A stretch of 64,000 bases of DNA from Membranipora membranacea (taxonomy: Eukaryota > Bryozoa > Gymnolaemata > Cheilostomatida > Membraniporidae). This document shows positions 23,401 through 34,572 of this stretch, in pieces (the first letter of the stretch is position 1; the number at the start of each line of letters is the position of its first letter). The position numbers and the translations under genes were made by a program. Location: assembly GCA_914767715.1 (NCBI GenBank), contig OU612072.1:372001-436000 (forward strand). Direction: 5' to 3'. The notes below the pieces were generated by a model. It saw only the letters and a program-made list of their open reading frames with translations, was not told the origin of the DNA and did not search any database.

Positions 23401-24074
23401 CATTAGTACACCATGATACCTTAATTCAGTGTTTTTGCTATGCTCAAATATTCCTCACATCATGCTGTAATGTCCAAATTTTGTTCTCACCCTGACCTTT
23501 ACATATTAGTCTCAGTAAAAAGACCAGTGAGGGTCCTCTGTGAGCTCCCCAAACCTAATTTTAAAGCATTGTAACTTTGCTAAAAAATGAGTCAGATCTA
23601 GTAGAGTTAAAATGATTGGCCAATTCTGATTATGACATCATATGGCGCCAAATTTATACTGTGTTTATATATACGTTGTAAGGAGTTGTGCCCACTATTA
23701 ACTATAGCAGCAGAGGCAACATAGGGTAACTGAAATGCTTAGATTTCACACCTCTCTTTTACTCCTTGGTGAAACAATCAGGTTTTCTTTGGTATTACTA
23801 TGGAATGCCCAGTCTATTTTACAATTCTGCTCCAGGTTCAAAAACTGCCTTTGGTTCAGGTTCAACTGATTATCACTCAAATTGAAACATACTTTAAAGC
23901 TACTTTTTCCATGTAATTAAATGAATAAGACTGAGAACTCAAAATGATTCCAAAAACCTGAGTCTTTCACAATCACTTTGACCGTTTTGCAGCAAAATAA
24001 AATATTACAAAATATGAATACTATAATGGTTTTTTAACGTAATGCATGAATTCTGTGGCTTAATTAAATGATCC
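23401..24074. other. No gene recognised
   Basis: AT-rich flank. The phrase CCTCTCTTTTACTCCTTGGT at about 23751 recurs near 24301 as a short dispersed repeat. Confidence 0.45.
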
Positions 24075-24078
24075 TCAG

Positions 24079-24280
24079 GACATGCAGATATAAACTGTAA
24101 GGACAGCAGAGGGCAGACTCCGCTGATGATTGCTGCTAGACGGGAACATATGGTGGTGGCCAAATGTCTGCTCAGTCCCGGGGCGAACCACATAGCCTGT
24201 GATTATGAAGCCTTAGAACCACTAGAATACTGCAAACGAGGTTCCATGAAGAACCGGAAGTGCCATTACACCTCATTGTA
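24079..24280 (+). CDS. Ankyrin-repeat exon
   Basis: After a good acceptor (ATCCTCAG) the frame reads one ankyrin repeat: ADINCKDSRGQTPLMIAARR followed by EHMVVAKCLLSPGAN. The TPLMIAA and LL..GAN signatures are clear. It then runs through DYEALEPLEYCKRG to a stop at about 24280. Ankyrin repeats mediate protein binding. Only this exon is recognisable, so it is either the last exon of a gene whose other exons are remote or a displaced fragment. A minus-strand ankyrin exon lies 150 bp downstream. Confidence 0.55.
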
Positions 24281-24424
24281 AACAAAGCTTAGATGCCACT
24301 CCTCTCTTTTACTCCTTGGTTTCACATTCACTTTACCTCATGCAAGCACAATAAAACACGCATCGTTAAATACAGCCAACGGCTATCGATTGCGCAATTT
24401 GAAACAGTTATTCCATTACACCAT

Positions 24425-24640
24425 TATTATTAACACCCTTCCTTTGTTGCATAGTAGCCTGATTGTAGTGAGGCTAGGTGAGCTCTGATCCACACAATAA
24501 TGTAGAGCTGTTTTAAACTTTCCGTCAGTCATATTAACCCTAGCAACGTGTTTGATAAGATTGGCCACAGTATGTGTGTGACCCCAGGCTGCGGCTATCA
24601 TCAGAGGTGTACATTCATTTTCATCTAGTCCATTCTACAT
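24425..24640 (-). CDS. Ankyrin-repeat exon, opposite strand
   Basis: The minus strand after an acceptor-like TTATGTAG reads NGLDENECTPLMIAAAWGHT, then VANLIKHVARVNMTDGKF, then TALHYCV and TTIRLLCNKG. These are one full and one following partial ankyrin repeat without a stop. A donor is not obvious where the similarity ends. It is oriented against the ankyrin exon at 24079-24280, so the two cannot belong to one transcript without an inversion. Confidence 0.55.
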
Positions 24641-25990
24641 AAAATATATTACCTATTATTATTAATCAGAATAAGATTACCACTATATTATGAAGTGTGT
24701 TTTAAAAAATAAGGAGTTGCTTCTTCCTTGATGTTTGTATGATAGCTCCCTGTAAGAGGCAGATTCCTTAAATAGACATAAATGTTGTGAGTTTTTGTCT
24801 AATGGTACTAAAACTGTCACAAAGTTCATAAACAATGGGGAAATATTTTGAAATTTATATTTATATAGTACATGTTAAACAAGCAACAATCCATCTTGAG
24901 GATAAAGAAGATTTCTCCACTGCTAAATCCTTTTAGCGCAATTATCAGAGTTAGATATAGTATACAGACAGGGGGCTCAAAGTTGATTTCAGTAATGTTT
25001 AGCAGGGAAATTTTGGTTGTTGAGTCTGTTTCTGAGAATGTTTTGGTGGTCAGCTCAGTGTCCAGATGCAACTGTTATGATTTAGTTATGTTTGGAAGTC
25101 ATGGTCATTGAACTTCCAGCTTTCGTATGAATTACAAAATTATTGACTTTACCGTTAAATAAACTTTTACCACCCCTTGTTTATACTGATGGCACTGTCG
25201 ACCAACAAAAGGGTTTCTTCTGAATTGAAATTCCCTGAATTTGTGTCATGTTCAATTACGTTGTGAAACAATTTTAGCCCACTCCCATATGACTGTTAGC
25301 TGAATTAATGCTACCATGACATTTGAATTAAAATGTAAAGGTGATGTACTAACAGTGTACCATAACAAAATTGTGCCACTACATAGTGTTTCATGCTTTA
25401 TGGCCTGGGTGCATCACCTGCAAATTTGCGTATTATATCCATACATTTCTGGAATGCAAACAAAAAATGCAAGACACAAAATTAACTTGTCTTCTTGTTT
25501 ACTATCAACACCCGAAATAATTACCAATAACCAATTAAGGTATAGTAACGCCTAAAAAAGTTGTCCGAATTAGTTGATTTTGGCATATATGGAAGACCAT
25601 CTAGGTAGGAGTATATTTCTATGAGAGTCGAGGACGTAACGTCTTTTGACGTCGCGTCATGACTGCACGAAAATCACGTATTTTGCTGGAAAGGAAACTT
25701 TCAGGCAGCTGTAGCATAGAGATGGAATTGGTTTTCTTCTTGATTTTTGAATAGCGGTTTATAAAGAAGGCGAGGTTGAATTATTTATCATCATATTCCT
25801 TCAATTTGGCTCCTGAGTGCTTTTTTGTGCACGATGAAGTAACGCATAATTTTGTGCCAGACATGAGGTTTCTTATTGGTATCCTCACAGCTGAATTCTA
25901 ATCTGACAGCATAAAAAACACTAGTTAACAATTCTAGAGACTTCAAAATGTATATATATGGAAAAAATATTCTCCTACATAGACAATGGG
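24641..25990. other. No gene recognised; insertion-site flank of the LTR element
   Basis: AT-rich sequence with short random frames. It ends in AGTG, the target site duplicated by the LTR retrotransposon. Confidence 0.45.
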
Positions 25991-25994
25991 AGTG

Positions 25995-26723
25995 TGATAT
26001 GAACAGGCAAAAGCCATCAATAATTGTTAATCATAAAATCATATTGTTAATCATGAAATGTACAGACATTCTTATGTAAATAGATTATACAAATAGTTAT
26101 ACAAGTAGTTTCCCTGCATTAATACTCACATTTGTAAAGAATTATCTAAAGCCACTCTTCATTGGCTAATCTCTTTATTTGCGCCTCTATTGTTCTCTAA
26201 GCATAAAAGGCGATGCTTAACCATATTTTACTCAGACCTGTTAACTCTATCTCACTCTACACTACAATAAAAGAACTCAGGAAACTAAACCTTAATCTTA
26301 TCTTATTACTCAGTAATAGATAAACAGGAAAAGGCAGGATTACTCATTGGACAAGGCTATTGAGCAAGTCTATTGAGATACAGTTTATCAGACAAAGTCT
26401 TTTGGACAAGGTTTTCAGACAAGGTTCATTAAGTGGAACTTGGTAATAACCTAATCCTAAGTAGCACTAAGCTTCGAGATTAATTATAAACTCAGCATAA
26501 TAATCATAAGACAAACTCACTCCATATCACAAGTAATCTCTTAGAAGCTACCAACTATCAAATACAGAACTCTGCCTAATTATACAATCTTTTGGTAACA
26601 AATCCACACAACTGAGTACAGGAGTACTAGTTGTATGTGATAACACCTTGGCTGTTTTCTTGCATCATAGCCAAGTACAGGAATACTTGTTATATGTAAA
26701 CTGCACCCTTGCTGTTTATTACA
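25995..26723 (+). repeat. 5' LTR
   Basis: 729 bp, TGATATGAACAGG...TTATTACA. AGCATAAAAGGCGATGC (near 26201) may serve as the TATA region and the two AATAAA-type signals nearby as polyadenylation signals; both are guesses from motif position. It differs from the 3' LTR at about five sites. Confidence 0.95.
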
Positions 26724-26725
26724 TT

Positions 26726-26743
26726 TGGTGGCAGCAGTGGGAT
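26726..26743 (+). promoter_or_regulatory. Primer-binding site, tRNA-Leu type
   Basis: TGGTGGCAGCAGTGGGAT starts two bases after the 5' LTR. Its complement ends in TGCCACCA and resembles the 3' end of a metazoan tRNA-Leu (AAG class), with about one mismatch by recall of that tRNA. It primes minus-strand DNA synthesis. Confidence 0.75.
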
Positions 26744-26768
26744 CAAATTACCAAGCTAGATTATAATT

Positions 26769-27863
26769 ATGGCTAGAAGAGCAAGAAGAAGATCCATGGA
26801 ACAAGAGCTAATAAACAATAATATGGATGAACAAAATCAAAACGCAGAGGCCAATCCAGGACCAGCCGACATGTTGACAATGGCAACACTCGTCACGGCA
26901 CTCAGAGCAGCTACCCAAATAAACCAACCACGAAGACAACAGATTAAAGCACCCAAATATGATGGCATAGGTGATGTCGAACAATTCATATCAGCATTCC
27001 AAGAAATTGCTGACACCAATGAATGGACAAACCAAGAAACACTTATACATCTACGAGGAAGTCTATCTGGGAAAGCTTTAGATTGTGGGAAAGGAAACAA
27101 TATCGAAACTCTATTGTTAAATCTAAGAACCACATTCGGGCTAACAATAAAACAAGCCAGAGACAAGTTAGAGAAGATTAAGAAGAAATCTACACAAAGC
27201 TTTCTGGAGTATGGAAAAGAAATCAAGAATTATGTAGAGATAGCTTATCCTACCATGGCTGAAGAAGACCAAGAGGATATCGCGCTAGACAAATTCTTAC
27301 GAAATACCAACAACCAAGAACTCAGGAAACATTTGTGCACATCAAGACCAACCACTGTCCGGGCCGCAGTAACACTATCTGATGAATTCATGTCACTATG
27401 GAGTGAAAACAAGACCAGGGTGACGGCTATCTCCGAGGAACCGGACATGCTACTGGAGACTCTCAAAATCATGCAAAACACACTGAAGGAAATCTCGACA
27501 GGAGCGACAAAAACAGAAGATAACTCCCCATATTTCCCCAACCAATCATATCCCCTTCATATGATGCCCGGACAGCCCATGCTACCAGGACAGCAGATGA
27601 TGCCTCAGTTACCATTTAATCCCCAGGAGTTCTATGGACATCAGGATAACAGAATGTATATGCCAGGAGGATATACAGGACATCTGTTCCCAAACCCACC
27701 ATCAAAGAAGAACTTTACAAAGAAGACTCTAAGCTGTTTCCAATGTGGAGGGCCACATCTGAAAAAAAACTGTCCTCAGCTGAACCAAGGAGCTAATAGT
27801 CAGGAGAATTTCCAGTCTGGAAAAACCCAGCCGACTTTAAACTCCCAAGGTCCAGCTCAGTAA
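26769..27863 (+). CDS. gag: Gag polyprotein of Ty3/Gypsy element
   Basis: An intact frame of 364 codons starting 45 bases after the 5' LTR. It forms the particle and packages RNA. The N-terminal part is basic (MARRARRRSMEQEL). The middle holds a retrotransposon-gag-type helical region (YDGIGDVEQFISAFQEIAD, LRGSLSGKALD, REL-like LEKIKKKSTQSFLEYGKEI). A Met/Pro/Gln-rich linker follows near residues 265-305. A single zinc knuckle CFQCGGPHLKKNC lies near residue 323, spaced CX2CX3HX4C, one residue shorter than the classical spacing. The frame ends at TAA 27861-27863, 19 bases after the slippery heptamer that leads into pol. Confidence 0.9.
   Translation: MARRARRRSMEQELINNNMDEQNQNAEANPGPADMLTMATLVTALRAATQINQPRRQQIKAPKYDGIGDVEQFISAFQEIADTNEWTNQETLIHLRGSLSGKALDCGKGNNIETLLLNLRTTFGLTIKQARDKLEKIKKKSTQSFLEYGKEIKNYVEIAYPTMAEEDQEDIALDKFLRNTNNQELRKHLCTSRPTTVRAAVTLSDEFMSLWSENKTRVTAISEEPDMLLETLKIMQNTLKEISTGATKTEDNSPYFPNQSYPLHMMPGQPMLPGQQMMPQLPFNPQEFYGHQDNRMYMPGGYTGHLFPNPPSKKNFTKKTLSCFQCGGPHLKKNCPQLNQGANSQENFQSGKTQPTLNSQGPAQ
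27836..27842 (+). promoter_or_regulatory. -1 ribosomal frameshift heptamer between gag and pol
   Basis: TTTAAAC sits exactly in the X XXY YYZ register of the gag frame (ACT TTA AAC). The -1 frame is open from here through all of the protease, with no stop until the frame break in the reverse transcriptase. The heptamer is one of the most efficient known eukaryotic slip sites. A downstream pseudoknot was not modelled. Confidence 0.75.
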
Positions 27864-30309
27864 AGGATTCTGCTCAGCATGGACCTCGTCAGAAAGAGTC
27901 TAATCAGACTGCTAGGCGTGCTAAATCCTCTGGTAAAACCCAAGTTCGAGATGTGGATTGGACAAATTATGACTGCTTATACATACCTGGCAAAGTAGAG
28001 AGTCAGCCTCTCCAATACTTGCTTGACAGCGGCAGTACCGAAAATATCCTATCCAGACATCTCTATAACAGATTACCAGAAAGGATCAAAACACAATTAG
28101 CAGCAAATGAGACTACTGCCAGCCTTGCTGATGGAAGTGGCCTACTTGTTTATGGGACAATCACACTGACCTGCAAAATCAGGACTATTCATGTGACCAT
28201 ACTATTTAAAGTGGCCAACATCACTGATGACGCAATCTTAGGAATGAAATTCTTCACTGAAAATCAATGCACTATGATATTTGATAAAGGAATTCTAATC
28301 ATGCAGGACCAATCTCTGGCCTGTACCAGTAGAAATGGGGCCTTACTTTGTAACAAAGTACAGATTGTCTCCCCTACTACGGTACCTCCAGGCTCAGAAG
28401 CTCAGTTGGTCTGCAGATTAACTAGTCCCCCAGCTCACCATATCGGCATTGTGGAGAATTCAGCAGAAAATCATTCCGAAGTTATGCTGGCAGCTACTCT
28501 TACCAAAGTCAACTCTAGGAGAAGGATTCTTGTAAGGTGCTTAAATCCAAGGCAAGCCCCAATCACAATCAGGGCTGGGACCACATTGGGTTTATTCACT
28601 CCAATTACAGAAGATCAAATACACACTCCCCAAGAGATACAGACAAACCACAGAAGCAACTCACCAAGAGAGGACAACTCTATAAAGTGTCACCATATAA
28701 ACTCCTCAGTCTCTTTACCTGAACATATATTCCCTCTGTATGAGAAAGCTGTAAAAAGCTGTAACTCTCCTTCACAGGAACAGACTCTGGCCAGAATTCT
28801 GGTGGAAAATCAAGATGTATTCAGTAAAAATGACTCAGACATCGGCAGAACTAATCTTGTATCACATGGGATACCTGTGGAACCTGGCACCAAACCAATC
28901 AGGCAGCCTCCTAGAAGGCTAGGCATGGAAAAGGACCAGGAGGTGGAAAGACAGGTCAAGGATTTGGTACAGAGAGGACTAGTAGAGCCAACTAATTCAG
29001 GATGGTGTAGTGGGGTGGTATTAGTGAAGGAAGGTTCAGGTTGGAGACTGTATAGATTACAGGCAACTGAACGCTGTCACAAATCAGGATGCCTACCCCC
29101 TACCCAGGATTGACGATAGCTTAGATGCACTCTCCGGCAGCATGCTGTTCAGTACTTTGGACATGGCGTCTGGGTACTGGCAGGTCCCATTGGATGAGGA
29201 TGCACAGGAGAAGTCAGCATTTGTAACCAGAGGAGGGTTATGGAAGTGGAAAGTGCTGCCGTTTGGATTAACTTCCGCGCCAGCAACTTTTGAAAGGCTG
29301 ATGGAGCAAATACTATCAGGATTACAGTGGAACAGTTTGCTACTTTACCTGGATGATGTTATAGTCTTTTCACAAGACTTTGACTCTCATATCACCAGGT
29401 TGGAAACAGTATTCAAACGGTTCAGGTCTGCAAATCTTAAGCTGAAACCATCCAAGTGTGAACTTCTACAAACAGAGGTAAAATATCTTGGGCACATGGT
29501 CAGCAAAGATGGAGTGTCTACAGATCCGGCAAAAGTTAAAGCTGTAATGGATTGGAAGAGACCACAGAATCAATCAGAAGTAAGGACCTTCTTATGATTT
29601 GTGGGATACTACAGGAAGTTCTGTCCTGACTACGCTACAGTTGCCAAACCCATGAACAAATTGACCATCAAAGGATCAACTTTTGTATGGGGCAGTGAGG
29701 AGGAGAAAGCTTTTCAAACTCTAAAAAGCTTCATCACTGAATCACCAGTACTTGCGTATCCAGATTACAGTAAAGACTTTATATTAGACACAGATGCTAG
29801 CCTAGATGGAGCAGGAGCTGTCTTGTCTCAGATCCATGATGGTGAGGAGAGGGTAATAGCTTACTGGAGTAAGACTTTTTCCCCGGCAGAGAGAAATTAC
29901 TGCGTCACCAGGAGGGAACTGCTAGCAGTCATATTATCAGTCAAGCATTTTAGACCATACCTGTATGGCAGAAAATTCCTCTGCAGAACTGATCATGCAT
30001 CTCTACAGTGGCTCTATAAGCGAAGGGAACCATCTCACCAAGTGGCCAGATGGCTGGAAACTTTGTCAGAATTTTCTTTCTCCCTACAACATAGAGCTGG
30101 TATAAAGCATGGAAATGCAGATGGTCTATCAAGACAATGTATGGACTGTAAGCAGTGCACCAGAATAACAGACAGAGATGGAGGACCACATTGGTAAGAG
30201 ATGGTCATATCTCACCAGATGGTATTAGACGATGGTATAGTTTTGGAAGGGAGAGGAGAGAAGACAACTACCATTAAATCTATACCACAATCTTTGGTAC
30301 TGGAAGGGA

Positions 30310-30640
30310 GGAAACCTGAATATTACGATTGGATCAGGCCCACTTACACAAAAGGGATAGATCCACATTATCCACAGTCTACCTCTGCGACCATGCCTCA
30401 GAACTCAGGACTATTTGATAGAGAAGAAGAGAGAACCCAGCACCGATACCATGATAAGATAAGACCCACCTATATGAAAGGGATTGATCTTATAGATGGT
30501 AACCCGCCAGTTCAGACTTCAAATCTACAAAACTCAGAAAGAACACATCAAGGATTGGAAGGGAGAAGCAAGCTTCATGGTGAAAGAATCAGGCCCACCT
30601 ACATGAAAGGGATGGATTCTCACAACAGACAGCCAGCCAA
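30310..30640 (+). repeat. Three protein-level repeats in pol spacer between RNase H and integrase
   Basis: WIRPTYTKGIDPH, KIRPTYMKGIDLI and RIRPTYMKGMDSH occur at intervals of about 45 residues, each preceded by a charged stretch. This spacer is unusual in length for Ty3/Gypsy pol and has no recognised domain. The repeats look like duplicated linear motifs. Confidence 0.8.
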
Positions 30641-32207
30641 CCCTATTCAACTCCAAGATACAGAAGTCCACAGAATCCAAATATCATCAGATCTAGAGAA
30701 AGACATCATTCCCTTACAATCAAAAGAAGGAAGTGAACTCTCTCTCATCAGAAAGATGGTAATATCTGGAGAAACACCACGGAAAGAAATCATCAACCAA
30801 GGGAGCACAGAATTTAAAAAACTCTGTGAAATGCTGCCAACTCTAAGGATCATGAATGGTATCCTTAGAGTAAGAATACAAATCAATAGGAGAGATGTTT
30901 GGAGTATTGTCGGCCCTACAGAGATGAGACCATTGGTTATACAACAACACCACACTCAACACCATTCTGGCATAAACAAAACCTATCAAAGAATCAAATT
31001 GACTTGGTTTTGGCCTGGAATGGTGTCACAGATAAGAAGAGCAATCAACTCTTGTGAAATCTGCCAGGCAGCTAAGCACAGCAGGGATATCAAAACTAAT
31101 TATCAGCAAAGGTTATTCGCTGGAAGGCCTTGGCAAGTGTTAAGTCTAGATCTGGTAGGACCATTTCAGAAGACTCCGCGAGGAAACACCATGATTTTAG
31201 TGATATCAGATCATTTCACAAGATGGAAAGATGCTATTGCAATACCAAATGGAACCACTTTCACTATAATTGAGACTCTGGAAAGACAAGTATTCAATTA
31301 CTTTGGACTTCCAGAGAGGATACATACAGACAGAGGGGCACAATTTGAAGGCCAGCTAATGAAAGAACTGTGTCAGCTCTGGAAAGTGGATAAAAGCAAA
31401 ACTACACCTTACCATCCTCAAGGTAATGGTGTAGTGGAACGAGGAAACAAAGACCTAGGAAACTCTCTTCGCTCTCTCTTACTGGAAAGAGATGATGAAG
31501 ACTGGGATTTGGTGCTACCACACTTAACCAGGTCTTTGCGAGGGGTTCCTCACAGCTTTACAGGTGAAACTCCTAATTATCTCATGTTTGGGAGGGAGCT
31601 CACACTTCCAGATAATCTGCTATCAGGTCCGTCAGAAGATACAAGCAGCAGAGAAGACTATGCTGCCAGAATCCATAACAGACTAACGGAAGCTTATGAG
31701 ATGCTACGCCACAAACAAGAGGAAATTAGAACTTCAGACCTTCAAGAACCACCATTGCTCACAAAAGGTGATCAAGTATGGATAAAAAACAAGAGACACC
31801 GGAAAAATACTACAGCAAAGTTGCAGCCTAAATGGATTGGTCCCTACACCATTATTCAGGCCAACTCTAACCATACCTACCTACTGGAAATCAACGGCAG
31901 ACAGACTCTAGAGCATGAAGGGAGACTTAAGCTTCATGTCTAAGCTACCCAAAGTTGGGGAAGAGCTCCTCGAATCCCAGAAATAACAAAACAACCCACA
32001 AGATCTGGGTATCCAAAGCCAATCCCCAAACAGATAGCTGAAACAGAAGAAACTCTACCTAGTCACTTACCAGAGGTCTCACTCGATACAAATCCAGCTC
32101 AAGCAGTCCCAGAATCCTGGAGTGAAGTAGAAGTCACTCCCAAAATCACAAAGAAAGAATTTCTCCCAGTCATTTCAGAAGAAAATGAAGAAAATTCTGA
32201 ACCGGAA

Positions 32208-33740
32208 ATGGAAACAAATGAGATAACTACACCCGCCACAACCGGAAACAATAGAACAGCTAGAAACAGGAAAATCCCAGAAAAACTTCGGGATTTCGTT
32301 GTCTACAAAGTGTCCCAAAGTGAAACTACTTCTACTTTGGATGACAAAGATTGGCCACGCCTCCTACCACAAAAATTAGATAATTACCCAATTAGACAAC
32401 TGCCTAAATTGGGGAGAAATTATCCAATTAAGAGGCAGAGTTACGTAACTCCCAGCATAAAAAGCCCTGCAGCAGCTGGAGAGAGTCAGACAACATCAAC
32501 AACCGCAACTATGAGGACTAAATATCAATCAGCAGACACTCTCAGCTCAAGCTCAAGCTCCAGCTCTTCAGATAACGACTCGGATATGGAATTGGACAAG
32601 GTTTTGGCGGAGATGGATAAGGTTCTGGATGACACTACGAAACAAGGACATGAACTAACTCAGCTGCTGAAATCACCCGAAAAGAAACCACTTATTACTA
32701 GGATCAAAGCTCCAACCCCATCCAAGGTGAGCAATGAACCTAAAAGTGACATTTATTCTTCACTGGGCTTAGAGTTAGTCAGCAAAGAACTTGATTTCCT
32801 AAGGGAGACAAGTAAAGTTGATAACTTAGATAAAAAGGAGCCTGTTTTCTCTAGGGAGACAGGTCGGGCAGGAGCCAAGCTCTCCACTGTAGACAATCGT
32901 AAAATCAGAATTAGTAGAATAAAAATGGCTAATTATGATGTTGATTCTTTACAGGGGGACAATTATGTGTCAGAGAATACCATCAGGAAACAGAGGGAGC
33001 TGTATCACTACATCTTAGACCACAACAAGTGTCGAACATGTAACATAACAGTTGACAAGTCAGCCGAACAAGCTCGATTACATTCCTGGACACATTATGT
33101 CATACATGCCTGTCGGGAGTGTGATTTCACCGCAGCCTATAGTACATCTGTATGGAGACACTCCAAAGTACACACGCATAGAAACTACGGTGCTAAAGTG
33201 GATAGAGAATCATGGCAGGTGGCTCGAGATTATCTTCAGCTACAGAAGACTTGTCCCCCTCTCCCCTATAAACCAGAGACCTCTCACAGGAAGCCTTCCA
33301 TACCAAAGAGGACTCACCACTCATCTCCCAGACGAAAGCCTTCTCCAAGGAAATTCTCTCCTGAGATGGGCACTATATTCAAGAGGATGGTCCATACAAC
33401 TACCAAGCCTGTATCTCCCATACCTCCTAGACGGCGAACTCCTGTACCAGTACCAGATGGCAGACTAAGACCAGAAGTTAAACAGACAGTGTTCGAGAAG
33501 CCTACACCAGACATCCAGAAACAACCAGTACGATCTCCAGTCAATCAACATCCTGAGAAGCAACCATATCGAGTCTCAGCCGGTGAACAACAGAGGTCCT
33601 TGAACCAAAACAACAAGAATCTAGCATTCTTACACCACATGAGAGCTTCTCATCAACGGATTATAGCTGACATCGAGTTGGAAATAGCTATCAACAAAAG
33701 GGAGCAAGTTAAACTCCAGACTCCACATATCACATACTAA
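32208..33740 (+). CDS. Extra retrotransposon frame with two C2H2 zinc fingers
   Basis: 510 codons from the first ATG, but the frame is open from 31944, directly after the pol stop and in the same frame. It may therefore be a C-terminal pol extension reached by readthrough or cut off by a late nonsense change. The N-terminal part (RNRKIPEKLRDFVVYK) resembles the usual last residues of Gypsy pol. Then come a serine run and acidic patch (near 32540-32600), a predicted helical acidic region, two finger-like units at about 33030-33180 (first CX2CX13HX3H, second the canonical CX2CX12HX3H in CRECDFTAAYSTSVWRHSKV), and a Pro/Arg/Lys-rich tail. It has no signal peptide, furin site or membrane span, so it is not an envelope. 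A nucleic-acid-binding role is inferred from the fingers and basic tail. Confidence 0.75.
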   Translation: METNEITTPATTGNNRTARNRKIPEKLRDFVVYKVSQSETTSTLDDKDWPRLLPQKLDNYPIRQLPKLGRNYPIKRQSYVTPSIKSPAAAGESQTTSTTATMRTKYQSADTLSSSSSSSSSDNDSDMELDKVLAEMDKVLDDTTKQGHELTQLLKSPEKKPLITRIKAPTPSKVSNEPKSDIYSSLGLELVSKELDFLRETSKVDNLDKKEPVFSRETGRAGAKLSTVDNRKIRISRIKMANYDVDSLQGDNYVSENTIRKQRELYHYILDHNKCRTCNITVDKSAEQARLHSWTHYVIHACRECDFTAAYSTSVWRHSKVHTHRNYGAKVDRESWQVARDYLQLQKTCPPLPYKPETSHRKPSIPKRTHHSSPRRKPSPRKFSPEMGTIFKRMVHTTTKPVSPIPPRRRTPVPVPDGRLRPEVKQTVFEKPTPDIQKQPVRSPVNQHPEKQPYRVSAGEQQRSLNQNNKNLAFLHHMRASHQRIIADIELEIAINKREQVKLQTPHITY

Positions 33741-33832
33741 GTATCATGAACTCTGAAAAATAGTATGTGTCGGACAATGTATTACTAACCCTAAGCTTTT
33801 GCTTTCAATCTTTTATCGCACTATTAAGTGCT

Positions 33833-33843
33833 GGAAAGGAGAG
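33833..33843 (+). promoter_or_regulatory. Polypurine tract
   Basis: GGAAAGGAGAG immediately precedes the 3' LTR, the position expected for the plus-strand primer. Confidence 0.85.
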
Positions 33844-34572
33844 TGATATGAACAGGCAAAAGCCATCAATAATTGTTAATCATAAAATCATATTGTTAAT
33901 CATGAAATGTACAGACATTCTTATGTAAATAGATTATACAAATAGTTATACAAGTAGTTTCCCTGCAATAATACTAATATTTGTAAAGAATTATCTAAAG
34001 CCACTCTTCATTGGCTAATCTCTTTATTTGCGCCTCTATTGTTCTCTAAGCATAAAAGGCGATGCTTAACCATATTTTACTCAGACCTGTTAACTCTATC
34101 TCACTCTACACTACAATAAAAGAACTCAGGAAACTAAACCTTAATCTTATCTTATTACTCAGTAATAGATAAACCGGAAAAGGCAGGATTACTCATTGGA
34201 CAAGGCTATTGAGCAAGTCTATTGAGATACAGTTTATCAGACAAGGTCTTTTGGACAAGGTTTTCAGACAAGGTTCATTAAGTGGAACTTGGTAATAACC
34301 TAATCCTAAGTAGCACTAAGCTTCGAGATTAATTATAAACTCAGCATAATAATCATAAGACAAACTCACTCCATATCACAAGTAATCTCTTAGAAGCTAC
34401 CAACTATCAAATACAGAACTCTGCCTAATTATACAATCTTTTGGTAACAAATCCACACAACTGAGTACAGGAGTACTAGTTGTATGTGATAACACCTTGG
34501 CTGTTTTCTTGCATCATAGCCAAGTACAGGAATACTTGTTATATGTAAACTGCACCCTTGCTGTTTATTACA
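33844..34572 (+). repeat. 3' LTR
   Basis: 729 bp, same ends as the 5' LTR. Differences by eye: three clustered near 33968-33979 (GCAATAATACTAAT versus GCATTAATACTCAC), one near 34175 (AACCGG versus AACAGG) and one near 34245 (CAAGGTC versus CAAAGTC). Confidence 0.95.

Larger units (their letters stand above)
27836..31943 (+). pseudogene. pol: Pol polyprotein: protease, reverse transcriptase, RNase H, integrase (broken)
   Basis: Entered by -1 frameshift. The aspartic protease has LLDSGSTENIL (near 28025). The reverse transcriptase has the first catalytic Asp in STLDMASGYWQ (near 29155) and YLDD near 29349. RNase H has LDTDASLDGAG (near 29787) and RTDHASLQWL. A spacer with three related repeats covers about 30310-30640. 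Integrase has an HHCC zinc region (about 30945-31070), the triad Asp in SLDLVGPF, Asp in HTDRGAQF and Glu in VVERGNKDL, and a GPYTI motif near the end; no chromodomain is seen. Breaks: a frame change near 29045-29060 upstream of the catalytic block, TGA at 29595-29597 and TAA at 30195-30197. The frame closes at TAA 31941-31943 but stays open after it (see 32208-33740). Confidence 0.9.

Noticed and set aside
26837-27541. Minus-strand frames of 129 and 98 codons
   Set aside because: Antisense shadows of gag.
32208-33740. Envelope glycoprotein in the LTR element
   Set aside because: No signal peptide, membrane span, furin site or coiled coil; C2H2 fingers and a basic tail indicate a nucleic-acid-binding protein.
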